This document shows positions 45,932 through 55,513 of a stretch of 64,000 nucleotides of DNA, piece after piece. Position 1 is the first letter of the stretch; every line of letters starts with the position of its first letter. The notes beneath the pieces are model-generated. The model saw only the letters and a list, made by a program, of their open reading frames with translations, did no database searches and was not told the origin of the DNA. The stretch is taken from positions 228,793 through 292,792 of the forward strand of contig CAWJJQ010000014.1 in assembly GCA_963843255.1 (NCBI GenBank), written 5' to 3'. The stretch comes from Bog-159 sp963843255 (lineage in GTDB: Bacteria > Acidobacteriota > Terriglobia > Bryobacterales > Bryobacteraceae). The position numbers and the translations under genes were made by a program.

Positions 45932-47055
45932 CGGACCAGCCTGTCACCCGGTTACTCATCGTGGACGACGAAGCCGCCCAGGTGAAGGCCCTCTGCCAGA
46001 CCCTGGAATCCGAGGGATACCACACTACCGGCTTCACCTCGGCCATACAAGCCGTGGCAGCCCTGCACGCGCGCCCGTTCGATCTGATGCTGACCGATCT
46101 CATGATGCCCGAAATGGACGGCATCACGCTGGTGCGCACGGCAACGGAAATCGACCCGCATTTGGTGAGTGTGGTGATGACCGGTTTCGGAACCATCGAA
46201 ACCGCCGTGGATGCTATTAAAGCGGGGGCCCTTGACTACATTCTCAAGCCGTTCCGTTTGAGCGTGGTCTTGCCGGTGCTCTCACGTGCGCTTCAGGTGC
46301 GCTTCCTCAGACTCGAGAACGCGGAACTTGCCAGGCGCGTCAGCGAGCGCAGCCTGGAACTGGAAGCCGCGAACAAGGAACTGGAGGCATTCTCCTATTC
46401 CATTTCGCACGATTTGCGGAATCCGCTGAATGCCATTATCGGTTTTTCGCAGCTACTTACCGAGTGCTACGGCCATTCCATGGACCTCAAGGCGCAACAG
46501 ATGCTCCGCCAGATCTCGCAGACGGGCGAGCGCATGGAGCAACTGATCACCGACCTGCTGCGGCTTTCGCGTCTAGGACGCCAGGAACTCGCCAAGGAAT
46601 GCGTCAACACTGTCTCTCTCGTCCGTCAGATAATCGAAGACCTGCAAGTTGACCAGTTGAACAGCCGGATCGAAATTCGGATTGAAGAGTTGCCGGATTG
46701 CTTTGCGGATCCGTCTCTTCTGCGACAAGTGTTCGTCAACCTATTGTCTAACGCGGTCAAGTTCACGAGGAAGAAGAAAAAACCGATCGTCCACGTTGGC
46801 TACCGCCGCCTTGAAGGCGAACATCTGTACGTCGTGCAGGACAACGGAGTCGGATTCGACACCAAGTACGCCGACCGGCTGTTCGGCCCTTTCCAGCGGC
46901 TGCATGGCGGAAATGACTTTGAAGGGACGGGAGTAGGTCTGTCCATCGTCAAGCGCATTGTCTCGCGGCACGGCGGCAGGATTTGGGCCGAGGCGGAGGT
47001 GGGCCTCGGCGCGACATTCTATTTCACCCTTCCTACTGGTTGCACAGTTATATAG
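45928..47055 (+). CDS. Receiver-histidine kinase (REC-HisKA-HATPase)
   Basis: This 375-residue cytoplasmic phosphotransfer protein has a receiver domain at about 8-125 with the acceptor Asp in LMLTDLMMPEMDG and switch residue region VVMTGFGTIE. A coiled coil follows, then HisKA FSYSISHDLRNPLNAI with the phospho-His, and an HATPase domain (NLLSNAVKFTRKKKK, FEGTGVGLSIVKRI). It has no DNA-binding domain, so output is phosphotransfer to an unlinked partner. ATGA overlap with the hybrid kinase makes a three-gene coupled cassette. The phytochrome-like SYSISHDLRNPL kinase type differs from the upstream kinase. Confidence 0.9.
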   Translation: MTDQPVTRLLIVDDEAAQVKALCQTLESEGYHTTGFTSAIQAVAALHARPFDLMLTDLMMPEMDGITLVRTATEIDPHLVSVVMTGFGTIETAVDAIKAGALDYILKPFRLSVVLPVLSRALQVRFLRLENAELARRVSERSLELEAANKELEAFSYSISHDLRNPLNAIIGFSQLLTECYGHSMDLKAQQMLRQISQTGERMEQLITDLLRLSRLGRQELAKECVNTVSLVRQIIEDLQVDQLNSRIEIRIEELPDCFADPSLLRQVFVNLLSNAVKFTRKKKKPIVHVGYRRLEGEHLYVVQDNGVGFDTKYADRLFGPFQRLHGGNDFEGTGVGLSIVKRIVSRHGGRIWAEAEVGLGATFYFTLPTGCTVI

Positions 47056-47365
47056 TATGTCCCCGTTTTACAGCAGGAAGAGCCGTGGCTCCGTGAGTGT
47101 CATGGATGCCATGTGAAGCGCGCTGTTCGGGTTTGGGAGCGCGACCATCCATGGGATGGATCTCTTCATGGGATTCGGTCTTGCGGTATCCGTTTCCGGT
47201 TTCTTCTCAGCGATCGTGGCATGGCGTTTGAGCACCGCCACCATTGCGGAAATACGGTTGGCGCGCACGATCAGTTGGTTGCTTTGCGCAACCCAGGTTG
47301 GCGGCATTGTGCTGAGCATGGCGCTACTTCGCAATCCCGGCTGGGCTCTCGCTGGTATCTTCAGC

Positions 47366-49577
47366 CGCCGTGGTCTGGAATGCCGCCGTCTTCCAGCAGG
47401 TGGCCGCCTACGATTGGGGCGGAGCCGGAATGAACCTCAGCGGCGGAGATCATCCCGAGCAGGTGCACGGGATGCATGTCACCAGCGGATACTTCGCGCT
47501 GTTCGGCGCCCCGCTGGTTGCCGGACGCGCTTTCACCACGGCGGAAGATCGCCCGAATTCCGGTCATTTTGCCGTGTTGAGTTACGGGCTGTGGCAGACG
47601 CGCTTCGGCGGGGACCGCAAAATCGCGGCTCAACCATTCAGGTGGACGATCAGGCTTGGGTGGTTCTCGGCGTGATCGGACCCGGCTTCGTCACCGAGAC
47701 CCCCACCGACTTATGGATACCGTTTCAGTTTGACCTGACTTCGCGAGAGATGGCCCGCAACTTCGACGTGGCAGCGCGGTTGCGGCCGGGCGTCACTACG
47801 GAGCAGGCAAATGCGCAGCTTGCGCTGGCGGCCGAACAGTTCCGGCGCACTTATGGCAGCCACGCTTTGCCGCCCAACGGCGGGTTCGCCGCCGTGCCGC
47901 TGGCGGAGTCTTTGGCTGGCAATACGCGGCTGCCACTTATGATTTTGCTCGCCGCCGTGGGGCTCGTGCTTCTCATCGCCTCCGCCAACGTGGCCAACCT
48001 TCTGCTGGCGCGAGCCTCGGTCCGAAAGCCCGAATTTGCCACGCGTGCCGCTCTGGGAGCCGGGCGCGGACAGATTATCCGCCAACTGCTGACCGAGAGC
48101 ATGGCGCTTTCATTTTCAGGCGCCTTGTTGGGCCTGGCTGTCGGATTCAGCGGCGTGCGTCTGCTGTTGAGCATCAGCCCCGGCGATATTCCTCGCATCG
48201 GAGAACATGGCTCGGCTGTCGGACTGGATTATCGTGTTTTGCTGTTCACCCTGGGCGTCTCGGTGCTTACCGGCATCTTCTTCGGCCTGGCGCCCGCCAT
48301 TTCCGCGTCGCGCGCCGATCTCATCGCCTCTCTGAATGAAAGTTCCGGCCGTTCCGGCACGGGCCTTCGACACGGCAGGATCCGCTCGCTGCTGGTAGTG
48401 AGCGAGATTGCCCTGGCCCTGGTTCTGGTGGTAGGGGCTGCTTTGCTCATTCGGACTTTTTTGAAGTTGGAAGATGTCAATCCCGGTTTCACCACCCACA
48501 ACGTGCTCAGCGCGTCGATGTCGATGAGCGGCAGCCGATTTCAGACGACGGCACCGGTCGCCCGGATCGTTCGCGGCGGCCGGGAGCGTCTCATGGCAAT
48601 CCCGGGAGTGATCGATGCGGCCGCAAGCAGTTGCCTACCGCTACAGGGCTGTTTCGGCATGGGCTTTGACGTCCTGGAACGCCCGCCATCCACCGGTGTC
48701 GCGGGCTATTTTTCCATCTCGTGGAGCTATTTCCCGGCATTTGAGATTCCTTTGTTACGCGGTCGCGCCTTCACCGAACAGGATGACAGCGCCGCGCCTG
48801 GAGTGGTCATCATTAACCAGGCGATGTCCCGGCGGTATTGGCGCAATGGCGGCGACCCGCTGAAAGACCGCATCCGAATCGGCGCCGGGGGGCCGGTGTT
48901 TGCCGGTCCACCCCGCCAGATCGTCGGCGTCGTGGGGGATACACGCGATGCCGGCATGAGCCGCGATCCTTTTCCGACGATGTACATTCCGATCGCGCAA
49001 AAAGCCGGACGCGCAGACTGCGCTCAATTCCCGGGTTGTACCCCTCTGGTGGATCGTGCGCACCCGCATCGATCCGTACACCCTGCGCGTTCCCATCGAA
49101 ACTGCGCTGCATGATGCCAGCGGAGCCCTGCCGGTGGCCGGGGTGCGGACCATGGCCGAAGTCGAGGTGCGCGACACGGCGCGCCAGCGTTTCAACATGC
49201 TGCTCCTCACGATTTTCGGAGCGGCAGGATTGCTGATGGCCGCCATTGGTGTTTACGGGGTGATGTCTTATTCCGTCCAGCAGCGCACCCGGGAATTCGG
49301 CGTTCGGATGGCGCTTGGAGCCGAGCCTTCGAAGCTCCGCAATATGATCATCGGTCAGGGCATGGCGGTGGCCGCCGCCGGTCTGGTGGTGGGCCTCGGC
49401 GGGGCGTTCTGGCTCACGCGCTTCCTGGCCAGCCTCCTCTTTGGCGTCACAGCCAGGGATCCCATCGCTTTTCTAGTTACACCGCTACTTCTCGGCGCAG
49501 TCGCGCTCTTCGCCGTTTGGATTCCGGCGCATCGAGCAACCCGCGTCGATCCGATGACGGTGCTGCGGCTTGAATAG
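47366..49577 (+). pseudogene. ADOP/MacB-type permease remnant with frameshifts
   Basis: Pieces of an acidobacterial duplicated-orphaned permease (FtsX/MacB fold) lie in three successive frames. The first is AAVFQQVAAYDWGGAGMNLSGGD...YFALFGAPLVAGRAF (about 47366-47630). The second is TIQVDDQAWVVLGVIGPGF through the first membrane block ANVANLLLARASVRKPEFATRAALGAG (to about 49040). The third is RTRIDPYTLRVPIETAL to YGVMSYSVQQRTREFGVRMALG and RATRVDPMTVLRLE. The N-terminal prefix and first transmembrane helix are missing. About 70 hydrophobic residues just upstream (from 47156) are in frame with the second piece but look like another small membrane protein. The gene is dead unless the shifts are sequencing errors. 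Confidence 0.75.
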
Positions 49578-49809
49578 CGGAGGCGCCTGGGCAGGAAACG
49601 TGCGCCAAATCTGAGCAATGCTTCCAATGTGCTGTGGCGCGCCTTCCAGTGGATCCTGTTTCTAAGCGTGGGACTCCCCGCGGGCGCCAGAACACGATGG
49701 TGATCGGCCCTGTCGACGACGCGCAAGAGATCGCAAAACCGGTGAATTTCGGGCAGGGGAAGCCCGCGCGCAGTTGTATCGAGCCAGCCGGTTTGCTAGC
49801 TTGGCGTTG

Positions 49810-51072
49810 ATGTCGGCGCTGGCGCCCGAAGAACTCAGCAAGACCATTGAGGCCCTCTACCGGTCGGAATCGGGCCGGGTTCTGGCGACACTGGTGCGCC
49901 TCGTCGGAGATCTGGATCTCGCGGAAGAGGCCATGCATGAGGCATTCGCCGCCGCTGTGGAATTCTGGCCCCAGACTGGTATTCCGGACAAGCCGCGCCC
50001 CTGGTTGATTTCCACGGCACGCTTCAAGGCCATCGACGTGATCCGCCGGCGGGTGCGCTTCGACGGGGCACAGAGAGATCTTGTTGCCCACATGGAATCG
50101 CGGGTCAACGACTTTCCCGGCGGAAATGAAGAGACCGGAGATGAAGAGATCGAGGACGATCGCCTCCGCCTGATCTTCACCTGTTGCCATCCCGCTCTGC
50201 CTCCGGAGGGACAGGTTGCGCTCACCCTTCGCGAAATCTGCGGCCTGACCACGGAAGAGATCGCGCGCGCATTTCTGGTGGCGCCCGCGACGCTGGCCCA
50301 ACGCATCGTACGCGCCAAGGCAAAGATTCGAGAAACGCCGATTCCATACGAGGTGCCGACGCCGCAGGAATTGCCGGAGCGGCTGGACGCGGCACTTCAG
50401 GTCGTCTATCTCGTCTTTAACGAGGGCTATTCGGCTGCGGCGGGAGCGGAAGTAACGCGGGCCGAGCTAACCGGCGAGGCGATTCGATTGGGACGGCTGC
50501 TGGCCGGGCTCCAACCGGAGGCCGAAGTCATCGGGCTGCTTGCTCTGATGTTGCTGCAGGAATCCCGCCGCGCGGCGAGGACCTCGCCGGCCGGAGAGCT
50601 GATTCTGCTGGAGCATCAAGACCGCGCGCTTTGGAACCGCGAACAGATCGCGGAGGGAGTGGCATTGGTGGAGAAAGCCCTGAGCTCGCGCCGCTTCGGC
50701 CCTTACACACTGCAGGCTGCTATTGCGGCCGTGCATGCGGAGGCGGAATCGACCGCTGCGACCGACTGGCGGCAGATTGTTGCGCTTTACAACCAACTCG
50801 CGCGCATTCAGCCTTGGCCCGTTGTGCATCTCAATCGCGCCGTGGCCATTGCCATGTGCGACGGACCAGAGGCCGGCCTGGCGCAAATTGACGCGGTGTT
50901 GGAAGATGGCGAACTGGCAAATTACTACCTGGCGCATTCAGCCCGCGCAGAGTTGTGCCGCAGGCTCGGCAGGACCGCTGAAGCTCGGGCTTGTTATGAG
51001 AGGGCGCTGGCGCTGACCCAACAGGAACCGGAGCGGCAATTCCTGCAGGAACGGATCCGGCAGTTGAAATAA
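49810..51072 (+). CDS. ECF42-type sigma factor with C-terminal TPR domain
   Basis: This 420-residue extracytoplasmic-function sigma factor has region 2 (LVRLVGDLDLAEEAMHEAFAAAVEFWP, then PRPWLISTARFKAIDVIRRR) and region 4 (ALTLREICGLTTEEIARAFLVAPATLAQRIVRAKAKIR). A long C-terminal domain with DUF6596/TPR-like repeats follows (LIFNEGYSA-type LVFNEGYSAAAGAEV, then YNQLARIQPWPVVHLNRAVA). This architecture defines the ECF42 group, which lacks a usual anti-sigma factor and lies beside DGPF (YCII-related) genes, as here. ATG 49810 replaces a TTG at 49774. It probably transcribes the two downstream genes. Confidence 0.88.
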   Translation: MSALAPEELSKTIEALYRSESGRVLATLVRLVGDLDLAEEAMHEAFAAAVEFWPQTGIPDKPRPWLISTARFKAIDVIRRRVRFDGAQRDLVAHMESRVNDFPGGNEETGDEEIEDDRLRLIFTCCHPALPPEGQVALTLREICGLTTEEIARAFLVAPATLAQRIVRAKAKIRETPIPYEVPTPQELPERLDAALQVVYLVFNEGYSAAAGAEVTRAELTGEAIRLGRLLAGLQPEAEVIGLLALMLLQESRRAARTSPAGELILLEHQDRALWNREQIAEGVALVEKALSSRRFGPYTLQAAIAAVHAEAESTAATDWRQIVALYNQLARIQPWPVVHLNRAVAIAMCDGPEAGLAQIDAVLEDGELANYYLAHSARAELCRRLGRTAEARACYERALALTQQEPERQFLQERIRQLK

Positions 51073-51085
51073 AAATTGGAGTCGC

Positions 51086-51111
51086 TGTCGATTTTCGGTT
51101 TCCCCAGCGAC
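51086..51111 (+). promoter_or_regulatory. Putative ECF42-dependent promoter
   Basis: TGTCGA (51086-51091), 16 nt spacer and CGAC (51108-51111) match the TGTCGA / CGA(T)C type motif that I recall for ECF42 promoters. It lies between the sigma gene and the first DGPF gene, about 92 nt before that start. Confidence 0.6.
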
Positions 51112-51202
51112 TATAGGATAAAAGAACGATGCGCTACGATTCCTGAGTGAACAGGAAACGAGGCATCGGGAACAAACCACAGAAATCAAGGAGAAAAAAG
51201 TC

Positions 51203-51580
51203 ATGCCACATTATCTGGTTGCCAACTACCTGCCCGACGACTTTGACCCGTCCACCGTAACCGAAGAGATGATCGAGGAGATCCACGCGCTCAACCGCGA
51301 ATTGATCGCTGCCGGCGTGAGGAAGTTCGCCTGCGGAATTTCCCCGGCCGCCACCGCGAAGACGCTACGGAAGCAGCGCGACGGCAAGGTGCTCGTCACC
51401 GACGGACCGTACACCGAGACCAAGGAGCATATGGGCGGTTTCTGGATACTGGAATGCGCAGACCAGGAAGAAGCGCTGGCGTGGGCGCGTAAGGGTGCCA
51501 TCTCCTGCGATGCGGCGGGCGAGGTGCGCGAGCTTCTTTTCTTCCCGGCTCCGGAACCAGGATCCGGCGGAAGCAAGTAA
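51203..51580 (+). CDS. DGPF (YCII-related) domain protein 1
   Basis: This 125-residue single-domain protein of the YCII-related superfamily has the DGPF signature as VTDGPYTETKEHMGGFWILE (residues about 72-91). The ferredoxin-like fold with conserved Asp and His is usual for these small cytoplasmic proteins. Their biochemical role is not established. A strong AAGGAG Shine-Dalgarno precedes the ATG. It follows the ECF42-type sigma gene and the putative promoter, so it is the expected target of that sigma factor. Confidence 0.88.
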   Translation: MPHYLVANYLPDDFDPSTVTEEMIEEIHALNRELIAAGVRKFACGISPAATAKTLRKQRDGKVLVTDGPYTETKEHMGGFWILECADQEEALAWARKGAISCDAAGEVRELLFFPAPEPGSGGSK

Positions 51581-51689
51581 ACAACCTGGTCATTGCCGGC
51601 GCCAGTACACGCGCTAATGGTGAACCGGAGGAACGAACCGGCGCACGCCCTGGCGCCGGTTCCAGCGATCCGCTATGAGGAGAATAACA

Positions 51690-52091
51690 ATGAAATACGT
51701 CTGTTTGGGGTTCTACGACAAAGGTAAATTCGAGGCCATGACTGAGAGTGAGCGAAACGCCATGTTCGACAGATGCTTTGAATACGACGATCACCTTCGC
51801 GCCCACGGGCACTGGGGTGGTGGCGAAGCGCTGCAGGGTCCGGAAACCGCCTTAACCCTGTCCTGGAAGAACGGCAAAGTGGCAACCACCGACGGTCCCT
51901 ACGCGGAAACCAAGGAACAACTGGGCGGCATTCTGGTCCTTGAGGCGCGGGACATGAATCAAGCTGTACAGCTCATGGCGCAGCATCCGGCCGTGAAATA
52001 CGGCAGTATTTTCGAGATTCGGCCAGCAGGGGACATGCGCGAAATCATGAAGGCAAGTGAGCAGCGACGGAGACTGAACACCGGGTGCTGA
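51690..52091 (+). CDS. DGPF (YCII-related) domain protein 2
   Basis: A second DGPF protein (133 residues) with the hallmark TTDGPYAETKEQLGGILVLE, an N-terminal strand MKYVCLGFYDKGKFEAM, and an EIRPAGDM C-terminus. The start at ATG 51690 is supported by GAGGAG 7 nt upstream. It lies about 110 nt after the first DGPF gene and probably shares its transcript. Sequence differs from the first copy, so they are related but not recent duplicates. The role is unknown, and co-occurrence with ECF42 is a recurring feature of the group. Confidence 0.88.
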   Translation: MKYVCLGFYDKGKFEAMTESERNAMFDRCFEYDDHLRAHGHWGGGEALQGPETALTLSWKNGKVATTDGPYAETKEQLGGILVLEARDMNQAVQLMAQHPAVKYGSIFEIRPAGDMREIMKASEQRRRLNTGC

Positions 52092-52171
52092 ACAGGCCAA
52101 TGCGCGGCTCGTAGGAAGGGCGGCCCACGACCGGCAGCGTCCGCGGCATCCCACGAATGCTCAAAAACTAC

Positions 52172-52798
52172 TCAGCCTTCATGCACTCCGATCTCCGGCT
52201 GTACAGCGAGCGCCTGAAGCAAGCCATCGCTGATGAGGTTCGCGGATACCTGTTCGGGCTCGCCCAGTCCGGTTACTGTGACCGCGCGGGAGGTCCAGAC
52301 GCCCATGGATTGAAACGAACGGTTCTGTTCCGCGTAAGTGAAATACATCGACGTGGAAAGTCCCAGGCCCCGGCTGCTGAGGACGCCGCCCGCGCCGGGG
52401 GCGACTAGTCCCAGGTCCACCAGTTCATCGGCATTGGGAAAGGAAAGAGGCTTCGAGAGCACGCTATTGACGACACTGAACACCGCCGTATTCGCGCCGA
52501 TTCCCAGGGCAAGCGTCAAGACGGCGATGGCGGTGAAGGACGGCTGGTTACGCAAGCGGCGCAGGGCATAGCGCACGTCGCCGGAAATCGAATCGAACCA
52601 CTAGATACCATTCATGCGATAAATCTCCTCGCGGCGCGCCGTCAGGTTGCCTGCTTGTCTTAATGCGGCAGAGCGGGCCTCCCGCGGCGTCAGGCCTTGC
52701 GCCAGGAAGGAATCGGTCAGAATCTGAATATGCGACTCCATTTCCTCGCGCCATTCCCGATCCATGCGATCACGGTGTAGAAGGCTCCGCCAGAACAT
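52172..52798 (-). pseudogene. Truncated ADOP permease, N-terminal part
   Basis: On the minus strand an ADOP prefix domain (ATG 52798; DREWREEMESHIQILTDSFL, LTPREARSAALRQAGN) is followed by an in-frame TAG at 52601-52603. The same frame continues as DVRYALRRLRNQPSFTAIAVLTLALGIGANTAVFS with the first membrane helix and part of the periplasmic domain. It then stops at 52172 after about 210 codons instead of about 800. A nonsense codon and a 3' truncation make it non-functional. It starts 2 nt after a PadR remnant, the usual padR-ADOP order. Confidence 0.8.
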
Positions 52799-52800
52799 GA

Positions 52801-53039
52801 TTACGATGTCCGCATGACCAACTGAATTGCGCGTACCATTTTGTTAAACGCACTCGACTCGGCCTCCAGCCGCTTTCTCCCCGCGGCGGTCAGCCGGTAG
52901 AAACGTGTCTTCCGGTGGTTCTCCGTGACTCCCCACTCTGCCTTCACCCATCCTTTGAGCAGCATCCGGTTCAATGCGGGGTAAAGCGAGCCGTCCTCGA
53001 TTTCGAGCTCGCCTCCGGATTGTCGACAGTATGGGAAGA
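52801..53039 (-). pseudogene. PadR-family regulator, N-terminally truncated
   Basis: The minus-strand frame ending with TAA 52803-52801 reads GELEIEDGSLYPALNRMLLKGWVK, then VTENHRKTRFYRLTAAGRKRLEAE. This is the winged-helix recognition part and wing of PadR regulators. The first helices are missing and a TGA stops the frame upstream. The end abuts the ADOP permease remnant, so the regulator and its target decayed together. Confidence 0.75.
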
Positions 53040-53147
53040 CTCAACAGCTTCGATTGGATCGTTCGGCGGCGCGTGCGACTTTTCGTCTGTTGGGATTAAC
53101 CACCCGGCGCCGGCCTCAAAATGCGTTCATTTCTCGTCCTGGTGCCG

Positions 53148-55508
53148 TTAGGCGTCCGCCGGGAACTGGCGCAGGATCGACTGGTCCTGGATCTTGCGGT
53201 CGCCGGCCAGCAGGAAGGCTTTGCTGAGGATGAGCGAGAGTGTGTGGTCTCCCTCAAACGGCAGGGGTAAGTGGTGCGGCGACGCCTTAGTGGCAGCTCC
53301 TTGTACGACACAAAGGTAGCGGCTGCCCGGCTCCATCAGAACGTTCGCGCTTCCCAGGTGGATGCGATACGTGGTCCGGTCGCCGCGCACCACTAGAAAC
53401 CGGCCATCAAGTTTGCAGCGATCCTGGAGCGGAAGTTGCAGGAGGAGGCGCTCGAGGACACTCTTGCGGTTCTGCGCCATCTCCGACAGTTCGCCAAAGG
53501 AAGACGCATGCCAGTAGTCGCGACAGGGCATTGGGTCTTGTTGCCCCCAGGCGGCGTCGCTGCCGATGCTGGATATACCGGTGAAGAGATCGACATCGCG
53601 CATCACCTCACTGAAAACGACAGGTGGAACAGATTCGAGCGGCTGTGGCGTCCGGCCGCTGATGAAGTGCACGGGGCCGGTCCGGATCAGGAGGTATACA
53701 TGATGGCCGCTCACTTCGCTTTCGTCCCGCGGAAAATCGACGTCGTAGTTGACCTGCAGGCCGAACTCCGGCAGTTCGAGGGTAGGGGTGTTGTGCGAGT
53801 CCCACTGGCCCATCAGCCGGTACGTCCAACCGCGCTGTTCGCACAGGGCGGCGAATACGTGCTGGCGCAGAACGTGCGCGGCGAAACGGTTGGAATATGT
53901 GCCGGTCTGCCGCTCGGCGTCCGTGACCAGATACACCTCGCGGTGCGCCTGTTTGAAAGGTTGGCGGATGGCGTGGTCCTCGAGCCAGCAGCGCCAGTGC
54001 AGGATGGTCTCGACTGGTGATGAAATCGGGTGCCACAATCGCGCGGTCTTCTGAGCGTGCAGGTCGATAGGCCGCTCCGCGTCGTCAATTACTCGTCCCT
54101 TGTGCCAGATGCCGAGCCGCGAGTCGAATTGCCAGATCAAGCGCCGCGCCATGTCGGCCAGCAGCGGATGCTCCAGGTAACAGGTTGTGAGCGTTTCTAT
54201 GGAGAGGGCGCGCTGGGTCAACAGGAGGCGCTCGATGCGCGCGCGGTGCGCCATCAGCATCTTCTCAATCTCCTTGGCCGATCTCTGCAACTCCTTCCAT
54301 TCCGCCGCGTGATGATCCTTGACGTAAGCCGGTGTGCTGGAGAGAATTTTGCCTTGCGCGTCGCTCCATTCGATGGCGGCCGCCGTGGTCTCATGGATGG
54401 AAACGCGAACGGAGTAGTCGCCGAAGCGCGCGGTCAACGTGCCGTCCGAACCGAGGCCGCAATCGGGAACGCTGATCTCCTCGAGTTGTTCGCGGCTGAC
54501 ACCAGCGCGGGTGGCTGCCCGCGCGAACGCCTTATCCACCAGCCGTTGCGCTGTGTCGTATTTCACGCGCTGGCCCAACCGGCTCAACTGGGAGACCGGC
54601 CCCAGCCCCGGCAATTCCGCCAGCACATTAATACAGGCGTTTCCCACTTTCTGCGAGACCGCCCCCAGCATGGGAATCTTGGTGAGCGCGGCTTCTGCGA
54701 ACCCGGCGAGCAGTCCGGGGAACCGCTCATCGGTTTGGTCGGCAAGGAACCAGAGAAAGCCGGTCTGGAACTCTGCCTCGCCGGAGCTTACCTGCACCCC
54801 AGCGCGGTTCGGGCTCACCCCGAGCGCCAGCCAGCGAGCGGCCGCTTCGAGAAACGTTTCTCTGCCTAGTTCCTCCACCAACTGCCGCGACGTGGCCCGC
54901 CATTTTTTGGTCGCCTCGCTCGATTTGAGTTCGGCCGCGTGACAGAAGATCCGCTCCCACACGGCGCGCTGCGGAGACGCCGGGATTTCCTGGAAAACGA
55001 TCTGCGACCATGCACCCTGAACTGCGAGCGACGTGTGCGGCGCCTCGCCCGCCAAGAGGTTGTCGATGCGGGCGTGCAGGTCGCGCACTTGGCTGCCACC
55101 CAGATATTCAGTAATACACGGGCGCAACCGCCTTAGCGCCCCGGCGATGCGGTCCGTCATGGGCACAGACCCCGCGGCCTTCAGCACGCCGGCGAACGGA
55201 AATTCCTGGTGTTCCACCGACACAAGTTCGATCACCGTCACCACCTGGTCTTCGGTGAACGGGAGTTTGCGACGCAACACGCCTCCGACGGCGGCGGTCA
55301 ATGCGTGCATCGCCCAGTCGCGCCGGCCGTCCCGCACAAGGCGCAGACCCACCAGCACAAATTCCACAGCCTCTTCGGGAGGTGACCCCGTCAACCGCTC
55401 CAGAGCAGCGCGCACAACCCGGTCTCGCTCGTCAGGGGAGACGAACGTCTTCCCGGAGAAATGACGCCCGAACTCCGCCAGAATGCCGGTCACCAGTTCC
55501 GTTGACAT
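53148..55508 (-). CDS. DUF4132-domain protein
   Basis: This 786-residue cytoplasmic protein is of unknown function. Residues 1-400 look helical and HEAT-like (FVLVGLRLVRDGRRDWAM, LAGFAEAALTKIPMLGA). The DUF4132 domain follows at about 400-590 with MARRLIWQFDSRLGIW, DLHAQKTARLWHP, QPFKQAHREVYLVTD and SNRFAAHVLRQHVFAALC. The C-terminal 190 residues (YDVDFPRDES, FSEVMRDVDLFTGISSIGSD) are typical of the tail of the same family. Its ATG lies 5 nt after the stop of a small Gly-Gly-ending beta-grasp protein, so the two are co-translated. DUF4132 occurs with WGR domains in MolR-like proteins, but no WGR domain is seen here. Confidence 0.85.
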   Translation of the reverse strand: MSTELVTGILAEFGRHFSGKTFVSPDERDRVVRAALERLTGSPPEEAVEFVLVGLRLVRDGRRDWAMHALTAAVGGVLRRKLPFTEDQVVTVIELVSVEHQEFPFAGVLKAAGSVPMTDRIAGALRRLRPCITEYLGGSQVRDLHARIDNLLAGEAPHTSLAVQGAWSQIVFQEIPASPQRAVWERIFCHAAELKSSEATKKWRATSRQLVEELGRETFLEAAARWLALGVSPNRAGVQVSSGEAEFQTGFLWFLADQTDERFPGLLAGFAEAALTKIPMLGAVSQKVGNACINVLAELPGLGPVSQLSRLGQRVKYDTAQRLVDKAFARAATRAGVSREQLEEISVPDCGLGSDGTLTARFGDYSVRVSIHETTAAAIEWSDAQGKILSSTPAYVKDHHAAEWKELQRSAKEIEKMLMAHRARIERLLLTQRALSIETLTTCYLEHPLLADMARRLIWQFDSRLGIWHKGRVIDDAERPIDLHAQKTARLWHPISSPVETILHWRCWLEDHAIRQPFKQAHREVYLVTDAERQTGTYSNRFAAHVLRQHVFAALCEQRGWTYRLMGQWDSHNTPTLELPEFGLQVNYDVDFPRDESEVSGHHVYLLIRTGPVHFISGRTPQPLESVPPVVFSEVMRDVDLFTGISSIGSDAAWGQQDPMPCRDYWHASSFGELSEMAQNRKSVLERLLLQLPLQDRCKLDGRFLVVRGDRTTYRIHLGSANVLMEPGSRYLCVVQGAATKASPHHLPLPFEGDHTLSLILSKAFLLAGDRKIQDQSILRQFPADA

Positions 55509-55513
55509 CGCGA

